From Planctomycetota bacterium (lineage in GTDB: Bacteria; Planctomycetota; Phycisphaerae; Phycisphaerales; UBA5793), in contig JABFGK010000002.1 in NCBI GenBank assembly GCA_013112555.1, positions 124,001 through 188,000 of the forward strand: DNA of 64,000 bases. The letters run 5' to 3'. The notes beneath the pieces were generated by a model. It made no database searches, was not told the DNA's origin, and saw only the letters and a list, made by a program, of their open reading frames with translations. A program made the translations under genes and the position numbers. How positions within the stretch are numbered: position 1 is the stretch's first letter; each line of letters starts with the position of its first letter. Positions 1 to 7,487 of this stretch are shown one piece after another.

Positions 1-790
1 TGTCCAGGCCGAGATCGTCGATCGATTCGAGTTTCAATGCTGCATCGACCACGGCCGTATCCACGACGCCATTATTGTGAACGAGCGCATAGTCGCGCAC
101 CCGTCGAAGGAGCCGGTTGATGATGCGCGGGGTGCCGCGGCTGCGGTGTGCCAAGCCGTGGAGGACATTGTCATTGTCCAGGTTCAGCGTGAGCAGTCGG
201 GCCGAGCGCTTGGCAATAACGTGGAGGTCGGCGTCGCTGTAGAAGTCGAGTTGGCTGCTGATGCCGAACCGGCTGCGCAACGGGCCGGAGACGAGGCCGG
301 CTCGTGTGGTGGCACCGATCAGCGTGAAGGGTTTGAGGTTCATGGTGAAGGAGCGGGCATGCATGCCGGAATCGACCATGACATCAACCTTGAAGTCCTC
401 CATCGCCGGGTAGATGTACTCTTCGACAGCAGCGGGCATGCGATGAATCTCATCGATGAACAACACATCGCGCGGCTCGATGCGGGTGAGCGTGCTGACC
501 AGGTCGCCGGGCTTGGTGAGCGCCGGGCCGGAGGTCGTGTGGAGCCGGGTGCCGAGTTCGTGTGCAATGACGTGGGCCAGCGTGGTCTTGCCGAGGCCGG
601 GTGGGCCGAACAGGAGGAGATGTTCCATCGGCTCTTTGCGAATCTGAGCAGCCTGCAGCGCGATGCGGAGGCGCTCAATCAGCCGGGACTGGCCGATGTA
701 TTCATCAAGCAACTGCGGCCGAAGTGACCAGTTGGCCTGCTCTTCGGTGGGCGAGAGTGATTGCGCTGAGACTGTTCGTTGGACCGCCAT
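1..790 (-). CDS. ruvB: Holliday junction branch-migration ATPase RuvB (3' end beyond the window)
   Basis: RuvB is the hexameric AAA+ motor that, with RuvA, drives branch migration of Holliday junctions during recombinational repair. The first 263 residues are visible. Walker A is GPPGLGKT (about residues 62-69), Walker B is DVLFIDEIHR (about 108-117), followed by a sensor I stretch IGATTRAG and GPLRSRFG with the arginine finger. The N-terminus has the usual RuvB phrase RPQLLDEYIGQ. The ATG at 788-790 was chosen because homology begins within 20 residues of it. The C-terminal winged-helix domain is cut off by the window edge. The aldehyde dehydrogenase gene ends 36 bases upstream on the same strand, so the two may be co-transcribed. 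Identity is secure from motifs and order. Confidence 0.96.
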   Translation of the reverse strand, partial: MAVQRTVSAQSLSPTEEQANWSLRPQLLDEYIGQSRLIERLRIALQAAQIRKEPMEHLLLFGPPGLGKTTLAHVIAHELGTRLHTTSGPALTKPGDLVSTLTRIEPRDVLFIDEIHRMPAAVEEYIYPAMEDFKVDVMVDSGMHARSFTMNLKPFTLIGATTRAGLVSGPLRSRFGISSQLDFYSDADLHVIAKRSARLLTLNLDNDNVLHGLAHRSRGTPRIINRLLRRVRDYALVHNNGVVDTAVVDAALKLESIDDLGLD

Positions 791-826
791 CGTGTGCCAT
801 CATAGCAGGGCGATCGGGTGGGTTCG

Positions 827-2305
827 TCAGGTTTTTGACCGGGTACCAATTGCGGCATCGACATCGCGGACGACCATGAGACGCGGTTCGGTCATGTCTT
901 CCATGGACCAGCGGATGCCCTCACGGCCGAAGCCGGAGTCCTTCACACCGCCGTAGGGCATGTGATCGACGCGCCAGGAGGGGATGTCGCCAATAACGAC
1001 GCCCCCCACTTCCAGTTTCTCCCAGGCACGATGGGCCTTGTAGAGATCACGTGTAAACACGCCGGCCTGGAGTCCGTAGCGGCTGTCGTTGACTTCGTCG
1101 AGGGCCGCATCGAAATCGGTGAACTTCGAGAGGATGGCCACCGGGCCGAAGGCTTCGCGGCAACTGAGTGAACAGTCGCGCGGGACGTTTTCGAGCAGCG
1201 TGGCCTCCATCATGACACCGTCACGGTTACCGCCACAGAGAATGGTCGCGCCGCCGGATTGAGTATCGGCGATCCAGTCGTGAACACGTGCTGCTTCGCT
1301 TTCAGAGATCATGGGGCCGATGAAGGTCTTCTCATCGCGCGGGTTGCCCATGACGAGTGTCTTGGTAGCGGCCACCAGCAGGTCACGGAACTCGTCGTAG
1401 ACATCGGCATGAACGATGATGCGCTGCACGCTGATGCAACTCTGGCCGGACTGGTAGAAGGCCCCGATGATGATGCGATTGACGGCATCTTCGAGGTTTG
1501 TATCGGCATCGACGATGCAGCCGGCATTGCCGCCGAGTTCGAGGACGACCTTCTTCTTGCCGGCCCGTGCTTTGAGATCCCAGCCGACATCGGGCGAGCC
1601 GGTGAAACTGAGAAGTTTCAAGCGTTCGTCAGTCGTGAACTGGTCGGCTCCCTGACGTGGGCATGGCAGGACGGAGAACGCGCCTTTGGGCAGATCGGTT
1701 TCAGCGAGCACCTGGCCGATGATGAGCGCACCGATGGGGGTGCGACTGGCAGGCTTGAGAACAAACGGGCAGCCGACGGCCAGCGCGGGCGCCACCTTGT
1801 GGGCTGCGAGGTTCAGCGGGAAATTGAAGGGGGAAATCAGCGAGCACGGGCCGAGTGGGATGCGCTTCCAGTACCCGGTGTAGCCGCGTGCCCGGGGGCT
1901 GATGTCCAACGGCATGACCTCGCCGATCATCCGGACGGATTCCTCGGCTGCGATGCGGAAGGTGTCGATGAGTCTGGTGACTTCGCCCCGTGCATCCCGG
2001 ATCGGTTTGCCGGCTTCGATGCAGAGTCCGTCAGCCAGTTCGTCGAATCGCTCCTGGAAGCGGTGGACGCAGTGCATGAGGACAGCCTGCCGATCACAGG
2101 CAGCCAGTTCGCGCATGGGCTCGGTGGCATTGACGGCAGCGCCGATGGCACAGTCGATGATGGATGGGTCAGCCAGTGCGACGCGGGCTGCAGGTTGGCC
2201 GGTGTACTTATCGGTGACGGTCAGGTAGTCGGCGTTGTCCGGCGTGTGGGGTTCGTTGGCAAGGTAGAGGGGAAACGGTGTGTTGATGTCGAATGTGGTG
2301 GTCAT
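827..2305 (-). CDS. NAD(P)-dependent aldehyde dehydrogenase
   Basis: This is a full-length (492 aa) member of the aldehyde dehydrogenase superfamily, which oxidises aldehydes to acids (or acyl-CoA) with NAD(P)+. Counting from the chosen start, the sequence shows the oxyanion-hole Asn in SPFNFPLNL (about N161), the cofactor Lys in FVLKPA (about K184), the general-base Glu in LELGGNAG (about E256) and the nucleophile Cys in GQSCISVQR (about C290). The style resembles the lactaldehyde/phosphonoacetaldehyde/GapN-like branch, but the substrate cannot be read from sequence. The ATG at 2303-2305 (MTTTFDINTPF) is preferred to an in-frame TTG at 2321-2323 because it is a standard start closer to the conserved domain. 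It lies immediately upstream of ruvB. Confidence 0.9.
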   Translation of the reverse strand: MTTTFDINTPFPLYLANEPHTPDNADYLTVTDKYTGQPAARVALADPSIIDCAIGAAVNATEPMRELAACDRQAVLMHCVHRFQERFDELADGLCIEAGKPIRDARGEVTRLIDTFRIAAEESVRMIGEVMPLDISPRARGYTGYWKRIPLGPCSLISPFNFPLNLAAHKVAPALAVGCPFVLKPASRTPIGALIIGQVLAETDLPKGAFSVLPCPRQGADQFTTDERLKLLSFTGSPDVGWDLKARAGKKKVVLELGGNAGCIVDADTNLEDAVNRIIIGAFYQSGQSCISVQRIIVHADVYDEFRDLLVAATKTLVMGNPRDEKTFIGPMISESEAARVHDWIADTQSGGATILCGGNRDGVMMEATLLENVPRDCSLSCREAFGPVAILSKFTDFDAALDEVNDSRYGLQAGVFTRDLYKAHRAWEKLEVGGVVIGDIPSWRVDHMPYGGVKDSGFGREGIRWSMEDMTEPRLMVVRDVDAAIGTRSKT

Positions 2306-2420
2306 GCCAGTACGTCCCCGCAATCTGAGTCGTGTCTTTCAGGAGTTGACGATAGGGAGAAGTGTGGAGTAGGGGAAGGGGTCCACATCAGTCAACGATT
2401 CTGCCGCAGGTCTTGCCTCC

Positions 2421-2550
2421 CGTCGTCATGCTCGCGCACGCGGGCATCCAGGGGGACTCGACATGAACCGCAAGAGTCAATTGATGTGATTTGCAGGTTA
2501 GTAGCCGAGTGAACGTCTCCCTGGATTCCTGCTTCCGCAGGAATGACGAG
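2421..2550. repeat. Inverted pair of CCTGGAT...AATGACG-type repeats
   Basis: The copy at about 2421-2455 (CGTCGTCATGCTCGCGC... to ...GCATCCAGGGGG) is on the opposite strand to the copy at about 2518-2550 (TCCCTGGATTCCTGC... to ...GGAATGACGAG). Each copy is itself a hairpin (CCTGCTTCCGCAGG in the second). This consensus resembles a short repeat seen between genes in many bacteria. The pair encloses about 60 bases, like a small non-autonomous element. Confidence 0.7.
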
Positions 2551-2579
2551 TGAGGGCAGAGAACGCGTGGACACACCGT

Positions 2580-2625
2580 GGGCACATGCCCTTCGACATG
2601 GCTCAGGGTCTTCGACAATGTGCCC
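2580..2625. repeat. GGGCACAT...ATGTGCCC hairpin repeat, copy 1
   Basis: An 8-base perfect stem (2580-2587 with 2618-2625) with a 30-base loop, followed by CTAC. The same GTGCCCCTAC ending occurs in the second copy near 2749-2760. Confidence 0.6.
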
Positions 2626-2656
2626 CTACGACCGATGGCATCAAAGAGTAGTTGCC

Positions 2657-2681
2657 GTCAGGACTCGTGCATCGTCCTGAC
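2657..2681. repeat. GTCAGGAC...GTCCTGAC palindrome, copy 1
   Basis: A perfect 8-base inverted repeat (2657-2664 with 2674-2681) with a 9-base loop, followed by CTAC. A second copy lies at 38136-38164, downstream of the IS256-type element. Confidence 0.7.
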
Positions 2682-2736
2682 CTACCACTTTCGGAGAGGA
2701 ACCCGCTTACTTACGTGCGCGGCTCGTCGGAGGAGA

Positions 2737-2760
2737 GGGCACGCGGCAGCGTGCCCCTAC
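2737..2760 (-). repeat. GGGCACGC...GCGTGCCC hairpin at the flavoprotein stop codon, copy 2
   Basis: An 8-base perfect stem (2737-2744 with 2749-2756) with a 4-base loop, ending in CTAC. The TAG stop of the upstream minus-strand gene (2757-2759) lies within the repeat's CTAC tail. It could act as a transcript-end hairpin, but there is no following T-run on the minus strand. Confidence 0.55.
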
Positions 2761-5066
2761 TGTGCGCGGAGACGATCGTGAATCTCGCGGCCGTTGATTG
2801 TCAAGTGACCGAAGGTCAGGACACTCGTCGGGCAGGATTGGACACAGGCGGAACAACGCACACACTGCGGGTCGATCATCGGCTCGCCCTTGTTGGCGAA
2901 GTTCATGATGTCGATACCCTGGTGGCACACGCTGGTACAGACATTACACGAGATGCACTTCTTCTTGTCCGCAAAGATGCGAAAACGTGAGAAGCGGGCG
3001 TAGATATGCATCAGCGCTGCCAGCGGGCAGGCAAAGCGGCACCAGACTCGGCCGGAGAAATGGAAATACAGCCCGACGCCGAGGATCCCGGCCCAGAACA
3101 GATCAACGAACCAGACATAGTTAATAACCGGGATATCGTGCAGCAGGTAGCCGTACCCTCTGCTGGGCCAGGAGTCCGAGCCGACCATCCAGCCGGCTAC
3201 TCGCAGCACGAACAAAGCAAACGCAAACAGCAGGAACACCTGCCCGATGAGATTCAGACGGTTCCACTTCGGGCCGTGGGGCATTTTGTGGCGGTGGCGA
3301 TCGCCCAATGTTTCGGCCAGCGCGCCGCAGGAGCAGATCCAGCCGCAGTAAGCACCCTTGCCCCAGCGCCAGACGATGAGCGGGATGATCACGAATGTCT
3401 GGATGAGGCTGATAATCAGCCAGCCCCACAGGGGTTCACTTGTAAACACGTTCCAGAAGAACAAAGGCCAGGCCAGGATCAAGCCGAAGGCACGCCAATA
3501 CTCGCGGCCGTGGCCGTAATTCACAACCGGGAATAACTGATCACCGATCCAGCCGAGCCAGGAATGTGCGCCCGAATCGAACCAGCCGTTGTTGCCCAGC
3601 CACGGCAACAGGAGGTATGGCAGCAGGAACAGCGGAATGCACTGGACAGCCATCAATGTTAATGTCTGGACGCGGACGTATTGAGTCCGTCGCCGTCGCA
3701 TCCGGTCGATGCCGAAAATGATGACGGCCAGGCAGTAGGCGATCGAATAGAAGAAGCCCGGTTCGCCGATGCTGATCTTGAGCGTACCGAGGGCAGTGGT
3801 CGGGTCGGCAAAGACGCCCCCGAGCGAGGCCCACCAGTCCGGCAGGTTGTACGGGAACCAGCCGTGACCGGACCACCAGTCACCGATGCCGGTCACCCAC
3901 GACAGCGGCGGGACGTCAATGATGTGGACGCCGGTCTTTTTCCAGTGGTACATGAACACACAGAACAGGAAGAAGAGGCACAGGGACGCGATTGACCACG
4001 GGGACCACTCGCCACGGATGCGGACACCGGATCGTCGGAAGAAATCAAGCGGTGCCTCCCGGCCGATCATGGTAAAGACGACGTCATTGGGGATCGATTC
4101 GGTGTGGCCGGCACCATCGGTGTTGAGCACCACATCATCATCATGGATCTCGGCGACACTGCTGCGGAATAGGGTCCGGATACGGCCCGGCACAGCATCT
4201 TGAAGGTCACCGATCAGCCGGTCTGCCCGCTCCACATTGTCGGGCTTGGCTCTGCTGAACTCAGGCTTGCGGTAACTCAGTGTGACGGATGCGCCGTTTT
4301 CGGCTAGTGCAATGGCCGTTTCCAATGCGCTATCGCCCCCACCGACCACCAGTGCGCGCTGACCGGCATAGTCCTTCGGATCATGGAGACGGTTATACAC
4401 CTTGGGAAGGTCTTCGCCCGGCACGTTGAGCGTGCGATGGTTCCCGGAACGGCCGATGGCCACCAGGACGGTACGGGCACGCACAGGCTGCATGTCCTTG
4501 TCACCGAAGTGGACTTCGAGTGCAGTGCCTGACTGCGATTGAGCCACATGATCGACATGTGCAATCACCGGGGTGATGGCCTGGTCACCGGTCAACGCCT
4601 GTTGCCGCAGATCGTCGAGCAGTCCTTCCTTGATACTCGATTGCTCGTGAAACTGGAGGGAGCCGGCCGGCGTCATGTCCTCCGGGTAGGTGAAGATCGG
4701 CTTTCCTTTGGGGAAGTTGGCGATGGTGGCCAGCGGCTCGGCTGATTCGTAGATGGCAAAGCGGAGGCCGAGTGTGCGTGCTTCGAGTGCGGCTGCCAGG
4801 CCGGCCACCCCGGCGCCAATGACGGCCAGGTCGAGCGTGTCATCGTGATCGGCAGGCAGCGCGTGTCGCTGCGCCAGGGCCTGAACGACTCTTGCACCGG
4901 AATCGGAAGCCATTTTCAGAAGCGGCACACCGGTCAGATCGCCGGCGACATACAGACCGGGCACGTTGGTCGAGCCGTCCTCGTTGACGTTCGGCAGTTT
5001 CTCGACGGTCCCGGCCGGCCAGCGTGTGTGGAGCCATTGGACGTAGGAGTGCAGGTATCGCAGCAT
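2757..5066 (-). CDS. Flavoprotein NAD(P) oxidoreductase fused to a NapH-like membrane polyferredoxin
   Basis: This 769-residue fusion probably moves electrons between NAD(P)H, FAD and iron-sulfur clusters at the membrane. Residues 1-60 carry NVPGLYVAGD, a motif that normally closes the FAD domain of thioredoxin-reductase-like proteins. A first Rossmann motif, VIGAGVAGL, follows at about 82-90, and a second, VVGGGDSALE, in the NAD(P)-binding domain. The second half has several membrane segments (starting SIASLCLFFLFCVFMY) and polyferredoxin cysteines: CGWICSCG, CRFACP, CISCNVCTSVCHQ and CVRCSACVQSCP. The last two are typical 4Fe-4S sites. The flavin motif sits ahead of the Rossmann fold, as in a circular permutation. 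Partner and substrate are unknown. The gene stands alone, divergent from miaB. Confidence 0.8.
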   Translation of the reverse strand: MLRYLHSYVQWLHTRWPAGTVEKLPNVNEDGSTNVPGLYVAGDLTGVPLLKMASDSGARVVQALAQRHALPADHDDTLDLAVIGAGVAGLAAALEARTLGLRFAIYESAEPLATIANFPKGKPIFTYPEDMTPAGSLQFHEQSSIKEGLLDDLRQQALTGDQAITPVIAHVDHVAQSQSGTALEVHFGDKDMQPVRARTVLVAIGRSGNHRTLNVPGEDLPKVYNRLHDPKDYAGQRALVVGGGDSALETAIALAENGASVTLSYRKPEFSRAKPDNVERADRLIGDLQDAVPGRIRTLFRSSVAEIHDDDVVLNTDGAGHTESIPNDVVFTMIGREAPLDFFRRSGVRIRGEWSPWSIASLCLFFLFCVFMYHWKKTGVHIIDVPPLSWVTGIGDWWSGHGWFPYNLPDWWASLGGVFADPTTALGTLKISIGEPGFFYSIAYCLAVIIFGIDRMRRRRTQYVRVQTLTLMAVQCIPLFLLPYLLLPWLGNNGWFDSGAHSWLGWIGDQLFPVVNYGHGREYWRAFGLILAWPLFFWNVFTSEPLWGWLIISLIQTFVIIPLIVWRWGKGAYCGWICSCGALAETLGDRHRHKMPHGPKWNRLNLIGQVFLLFAFALFVLRVAGWMVGSDSWPSRGYGYLLHDIPVINYVWFVDLFWAGILGVGLYFHFSGRVWCRFACPLAALMHIYARFSRFRIFADKKKCISCNVCTSVCHQGIDIMNFANKGEPMIDPQCVRCSACVQSCPTSVLTFGHLTINGREIHDRLRAQ

Positions 5067-5224
5067 GGCACCACCAATCCAGGGAAACGAGCCGAGCGAG
5101 GCAGCGGCTGTGGTCCGACGTCTACAATCTGATTCAAGGCCGACGCCTGAGCCGGATCACCTGCGCCGGCCTGTATACGGGATCGGCCTGAGGTGAGTTT
5201 GCCCATTTGTGAGTCCGTTTTACC

Positions 5225-6877
5225 ATGATGATGAGTCGTTGTCCCAATCAGAGTGACCTGCCCACAACGCATCGCGTTTTCCTCGAAACGTTCGGCTGCC
5301 AGATGAACGAGTTGGACTCGGAACTGATCGTCGGTCAGTTGGAGGGGATGGGCTATCGGTTTACGGACGATTGGAAACAGGCTGACATCGTGCTGTACAA
5401 CACCTGCTCGGTTCGCGAACATGCAGAGGCAAAGGTGTACTCGCGATTGGGTCGGGTCGGGTCGCGGAAGCGGGATCGGCCGCAGACATTGCTTGGTGTG
5501 ATTGGATGCATGGCCGAGCGGGACGGTCGCGATCTCCTTCGCCGGTATCCGCAGGTGGATCTTCTGTGTGGGCCGGGCGAACTCGACAAGTTGCCGATGC
5601 TCATTGACAACGCGCTCAAAACGGCCATGGCCGACGATCCGGTCAACGTATCTCAGACGGTTGCACTCCAGGGCAGCGCGTCACGTCGATCGGGTACGTT
5701 GGCGGCCGCTGAGGATCGGCTTGAGTTTCTGGATTTGTCACGACGGTTCAATCCGGAGGCAGCCCAGGCCCAGGCACGCAGCGCGTATGTCCGAATCACA
5801 CGCGGTTGCAACAAGTTCTGCACGTATTGCGTCGTCCCGTTTACGCGCGGGGCTGAGATTCATCGGCCGCCGGATCACATTCTCGACGAATGTCGACGAC
5901 TGGTTGAGGCCGGGGTGGTTGAGATCACGCTGCTTGGCCAGACGGTGAACCACTATCGCTTTGAGCATGGGCATGCCGTGGAAGTACACGGCGTGGTTCA
6001 GCCGCAGAAAGGGCGCTCGTATGCTGGGGGGCATGATCGCGACCCGTTTACCGATGATGGGCACACGACGACGTTTGCGAAGTTGTTGCAGCGGATTCAC
6101 GAGGAACTTCCCGACCTGCAACGGTTGCGGTTTGTGACGAGTTACCCGCGCGACTTCGGCAATGATGTATTGGAAGTCATGCGGGATTGCCCCAGAATCT
6201 GCCGGTATCTGCATGTGCCGGTGCAGAGTGGGTCGAACCGGATTCTCGAGATGATGAATCGCGGGTATACGGTGGAGGAGTACAAGGATTTCATCGAGCG
6301 GGTTCGTGCGTATTTGCCGGATGCACAGTTAGCCAGTGATTTTATTGTCGGATTCCCGACGGAGACGGAGGAGGACTTCCAGGCGAGCGTGGAACTGCTC
6401 ACGTGGTCGCGATTCAAGAACTGTTTTGTGTTCAAGTATTCGCCTCGGCCGGGCACGCCGGCGTTTGACAAGATGAAAGACGATATATCGGAGGAGGAGA
6501 AGAAGCGGCGCAACAACGTCATGCTGTCTGAGCAGGCTGCGATCTCACGGGCTGTACACGAGTCGTATCTCGGGAGCACGGTCGAGGTGTTTGTCGAGGG
6601 GGTGTCGAGTCGTGAAGCGCGAAAGCAGCGGCGGGCAGCACGGGACGGTTCGCTCGGGGGGGCTGTCAGTCTCACCGTGCACGGGAATGATATTAACTCA
6701 GAGGTGGCACCGACGATGTCTGACGACGAGACGGTGCAGATGAGTGGGCGCACGTCCGGTGACCTGATCACCATGTTTGATGTCCCGGCCACGACATCGG
6801 ACTCGCTGATCGGGGCGATTGTACAGGTTCATGTGACGAATCACGCTCCGCTGGCGCTGTTTGGTGAACTGGTGTGA
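5225..6877 (+). CDS. miaB: tRNA-2-methylthio-N6-dimethylallyladenosine synthase MiaB
   Basis: MiaB is a radical-SAM methylthiotransferase that adds the 2-methylthio group to i6A37 of tRNAs reading UNN codons. The N-terminal cluster ligands are visible in ETFGCQMN (C25), YNTCSVRE (C61) and GVIGCMAE (C95). The radical-SAM triad is GCNKFCTYC (C195, C199, C202). The C-terminus ends in a TRAM-like RNA-binding domain. At 550 aa it is about 100 residues longer than usual: extra residues sit after the LLGQTVNHYRF segment (about 246-280) and inside the TRAM region (about 460-515). Three ATGs in a row open the gene and no clear ribosome site is visible, so the start could move by one or two codons. Not in an obvious operon. 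Confidence 0.94.
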   Translation: MMMSRCPNQSDLPTTHRVFLETFGCQMNELDSELIVGQLEGMGYRFTDDWKQADIVLYNTCSVREHAEAKVYSRLGRVGSRKRDRPQTLLGVIGCMAERDGRDLLRRYPQVDLLCGPGELDKLPMLIDNALKTAMADDPVNVSQTVALQGSASRRSGTLAAAEDRLEFLDLSRRFNPEAAQAQARSAYVRITRGCNKFCTYCVVPFTRGAEIHRPPDHILDECRRLVEAGVVEITLLGQTVNHYRFEHGHAVEVHGVVQPQKGRSYAGGHDRDPFTDDGHTTTFAKLLQRIHEELPDLQRLRFVTSYPRDFGNDVLEVMRDCPRICRYLHVPVQSGSNRILEMMNRGYTVEEYKDFIERVRAYLPDAQLASDFIVGFPTETEEDFQASVELLTWSRFKNCFVFKYSPRPGTPAFDKMKDDISEEEKKRRNNVMLSEQAAISRAVHESYLGSTVEVFVEGVSSREARKQRRAARDGSLGGAVSLTVHGNDINSEVAPTMSDDETVQMSGRTSGDLITMFDVPATTSDSLIGAIVQVHVTNHAPLALFGELV

Positions 6878-6907
6878 TAGGCTAAGAGTGGAGGGCGCTG
6901 CGTTTGC

Positions 6908-7399
6908 TTATCCCTCGACACTGAGCATGCGCGGCTGACCGCCGTCGGCTTGATCCGTGTTGGTGAACTCGGGAGTGGCCGCACCGTTGTCCGGTTCGGC
7001 AGCCGCTGAGCCGCGTCGATCCTTGACGAGTTGCTCCATGAGCAGCACCCACGTCTCGCGCTCATACTCAAGCAGTTTGATCACCTCGCAGACGATCTCC
7101 GGATTGCGCTCGGTCGAGGCATCCATAAGGCGGCGAAAGAGAAAGGTATAGAGCGAGGAGAGTCGGTCGCACAGGTCCGGATCCTGTGAATGATCGAGGC
7201 AGTTGATGAGTTCGATCAGAATTGCCTGACAGCGCGTAACCCCATCGTACACCTTCTCGTAGTCACCACCTTGCAGGCCCTCTTGAGCCATGCGGGCGAA
7301 CTTGAGCGACCCATCCAGCAGCATGAGGCGCAGTTCCTCCGGGCTGGCGGACATGACGCGTGTCTTGAGGTACGTAACGGCTTGGTCGTTTGTGGTCAT
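6908..7399 (-). CDS. fliS: Flagellar export chaperone FliS
   Basis: FliS is the cytosolic chaperone that binds the C-terminus of flagellin and keeps it export-competent. The 163-residue product starts with the family-typical AVTYLKTRVMSASPEEL and continues as an all-helical bundle (LMLLDGSLKFARMA, ILIELINCLD, LYTFLFRRLMDAS, EVIKLLEYERETW). The last 30 residues are a low-complexity tail beyond the usual FliS length. It lies 88 bases downstream of fliD on the same strand, the common fliD-fliS arrangement, which supports the call. Confidence 0.9.
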   Translation of the reverse strand: MTTNDQAVTYLKTRVMSASPEELRLMLLDGSLKFARMAQEGLQGGDYEKVYDGVTRCQAILIELINCLDHSQDPDLCDRLSSLYTFLFRRLMDASTERNPEIVCEVIKLLEYERETWVLLMEQLVKDRRGSAAAEPDNGAATPEFTNTDQADGGQPRMLSVEG

Positions 7400-7487
7400 C
7401 AGAGCGTGCTATCGGTCCAAGGAGAGGCCGATCATGACGTGAAACCTTGATTTCCGGTCACGAATCGGCTGATTCCGGTTATTCGGA

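Larger units (their letters stand above)
2306..2756. other. Non-coding spacer dense in palindromic repeats
   Basis: This spacer of about 450 bases holds no convincing gene. It contains at least three kinds of inverted repeat, annotated separately: an inverted pair ending in GAATGACGAG-like sequence, two GGGCAC...GTGCCCCTAC hairpins and one GTCAGGAC...GTCCTGAC hairpin. It separates two genes transcribed in the same (minus) direction, so it must also hold the promoter of the aldehyde dehydrogenase gene and the transcript end of the flavoprotein gene. Confidence 0.8.

Noticed and set aside
1259-2512. Long open frame opposite the aldehyde dehydrogenase
   Set aside because: It is the antisense shadow of a well-supported gene and has no domain or start signal of its own.
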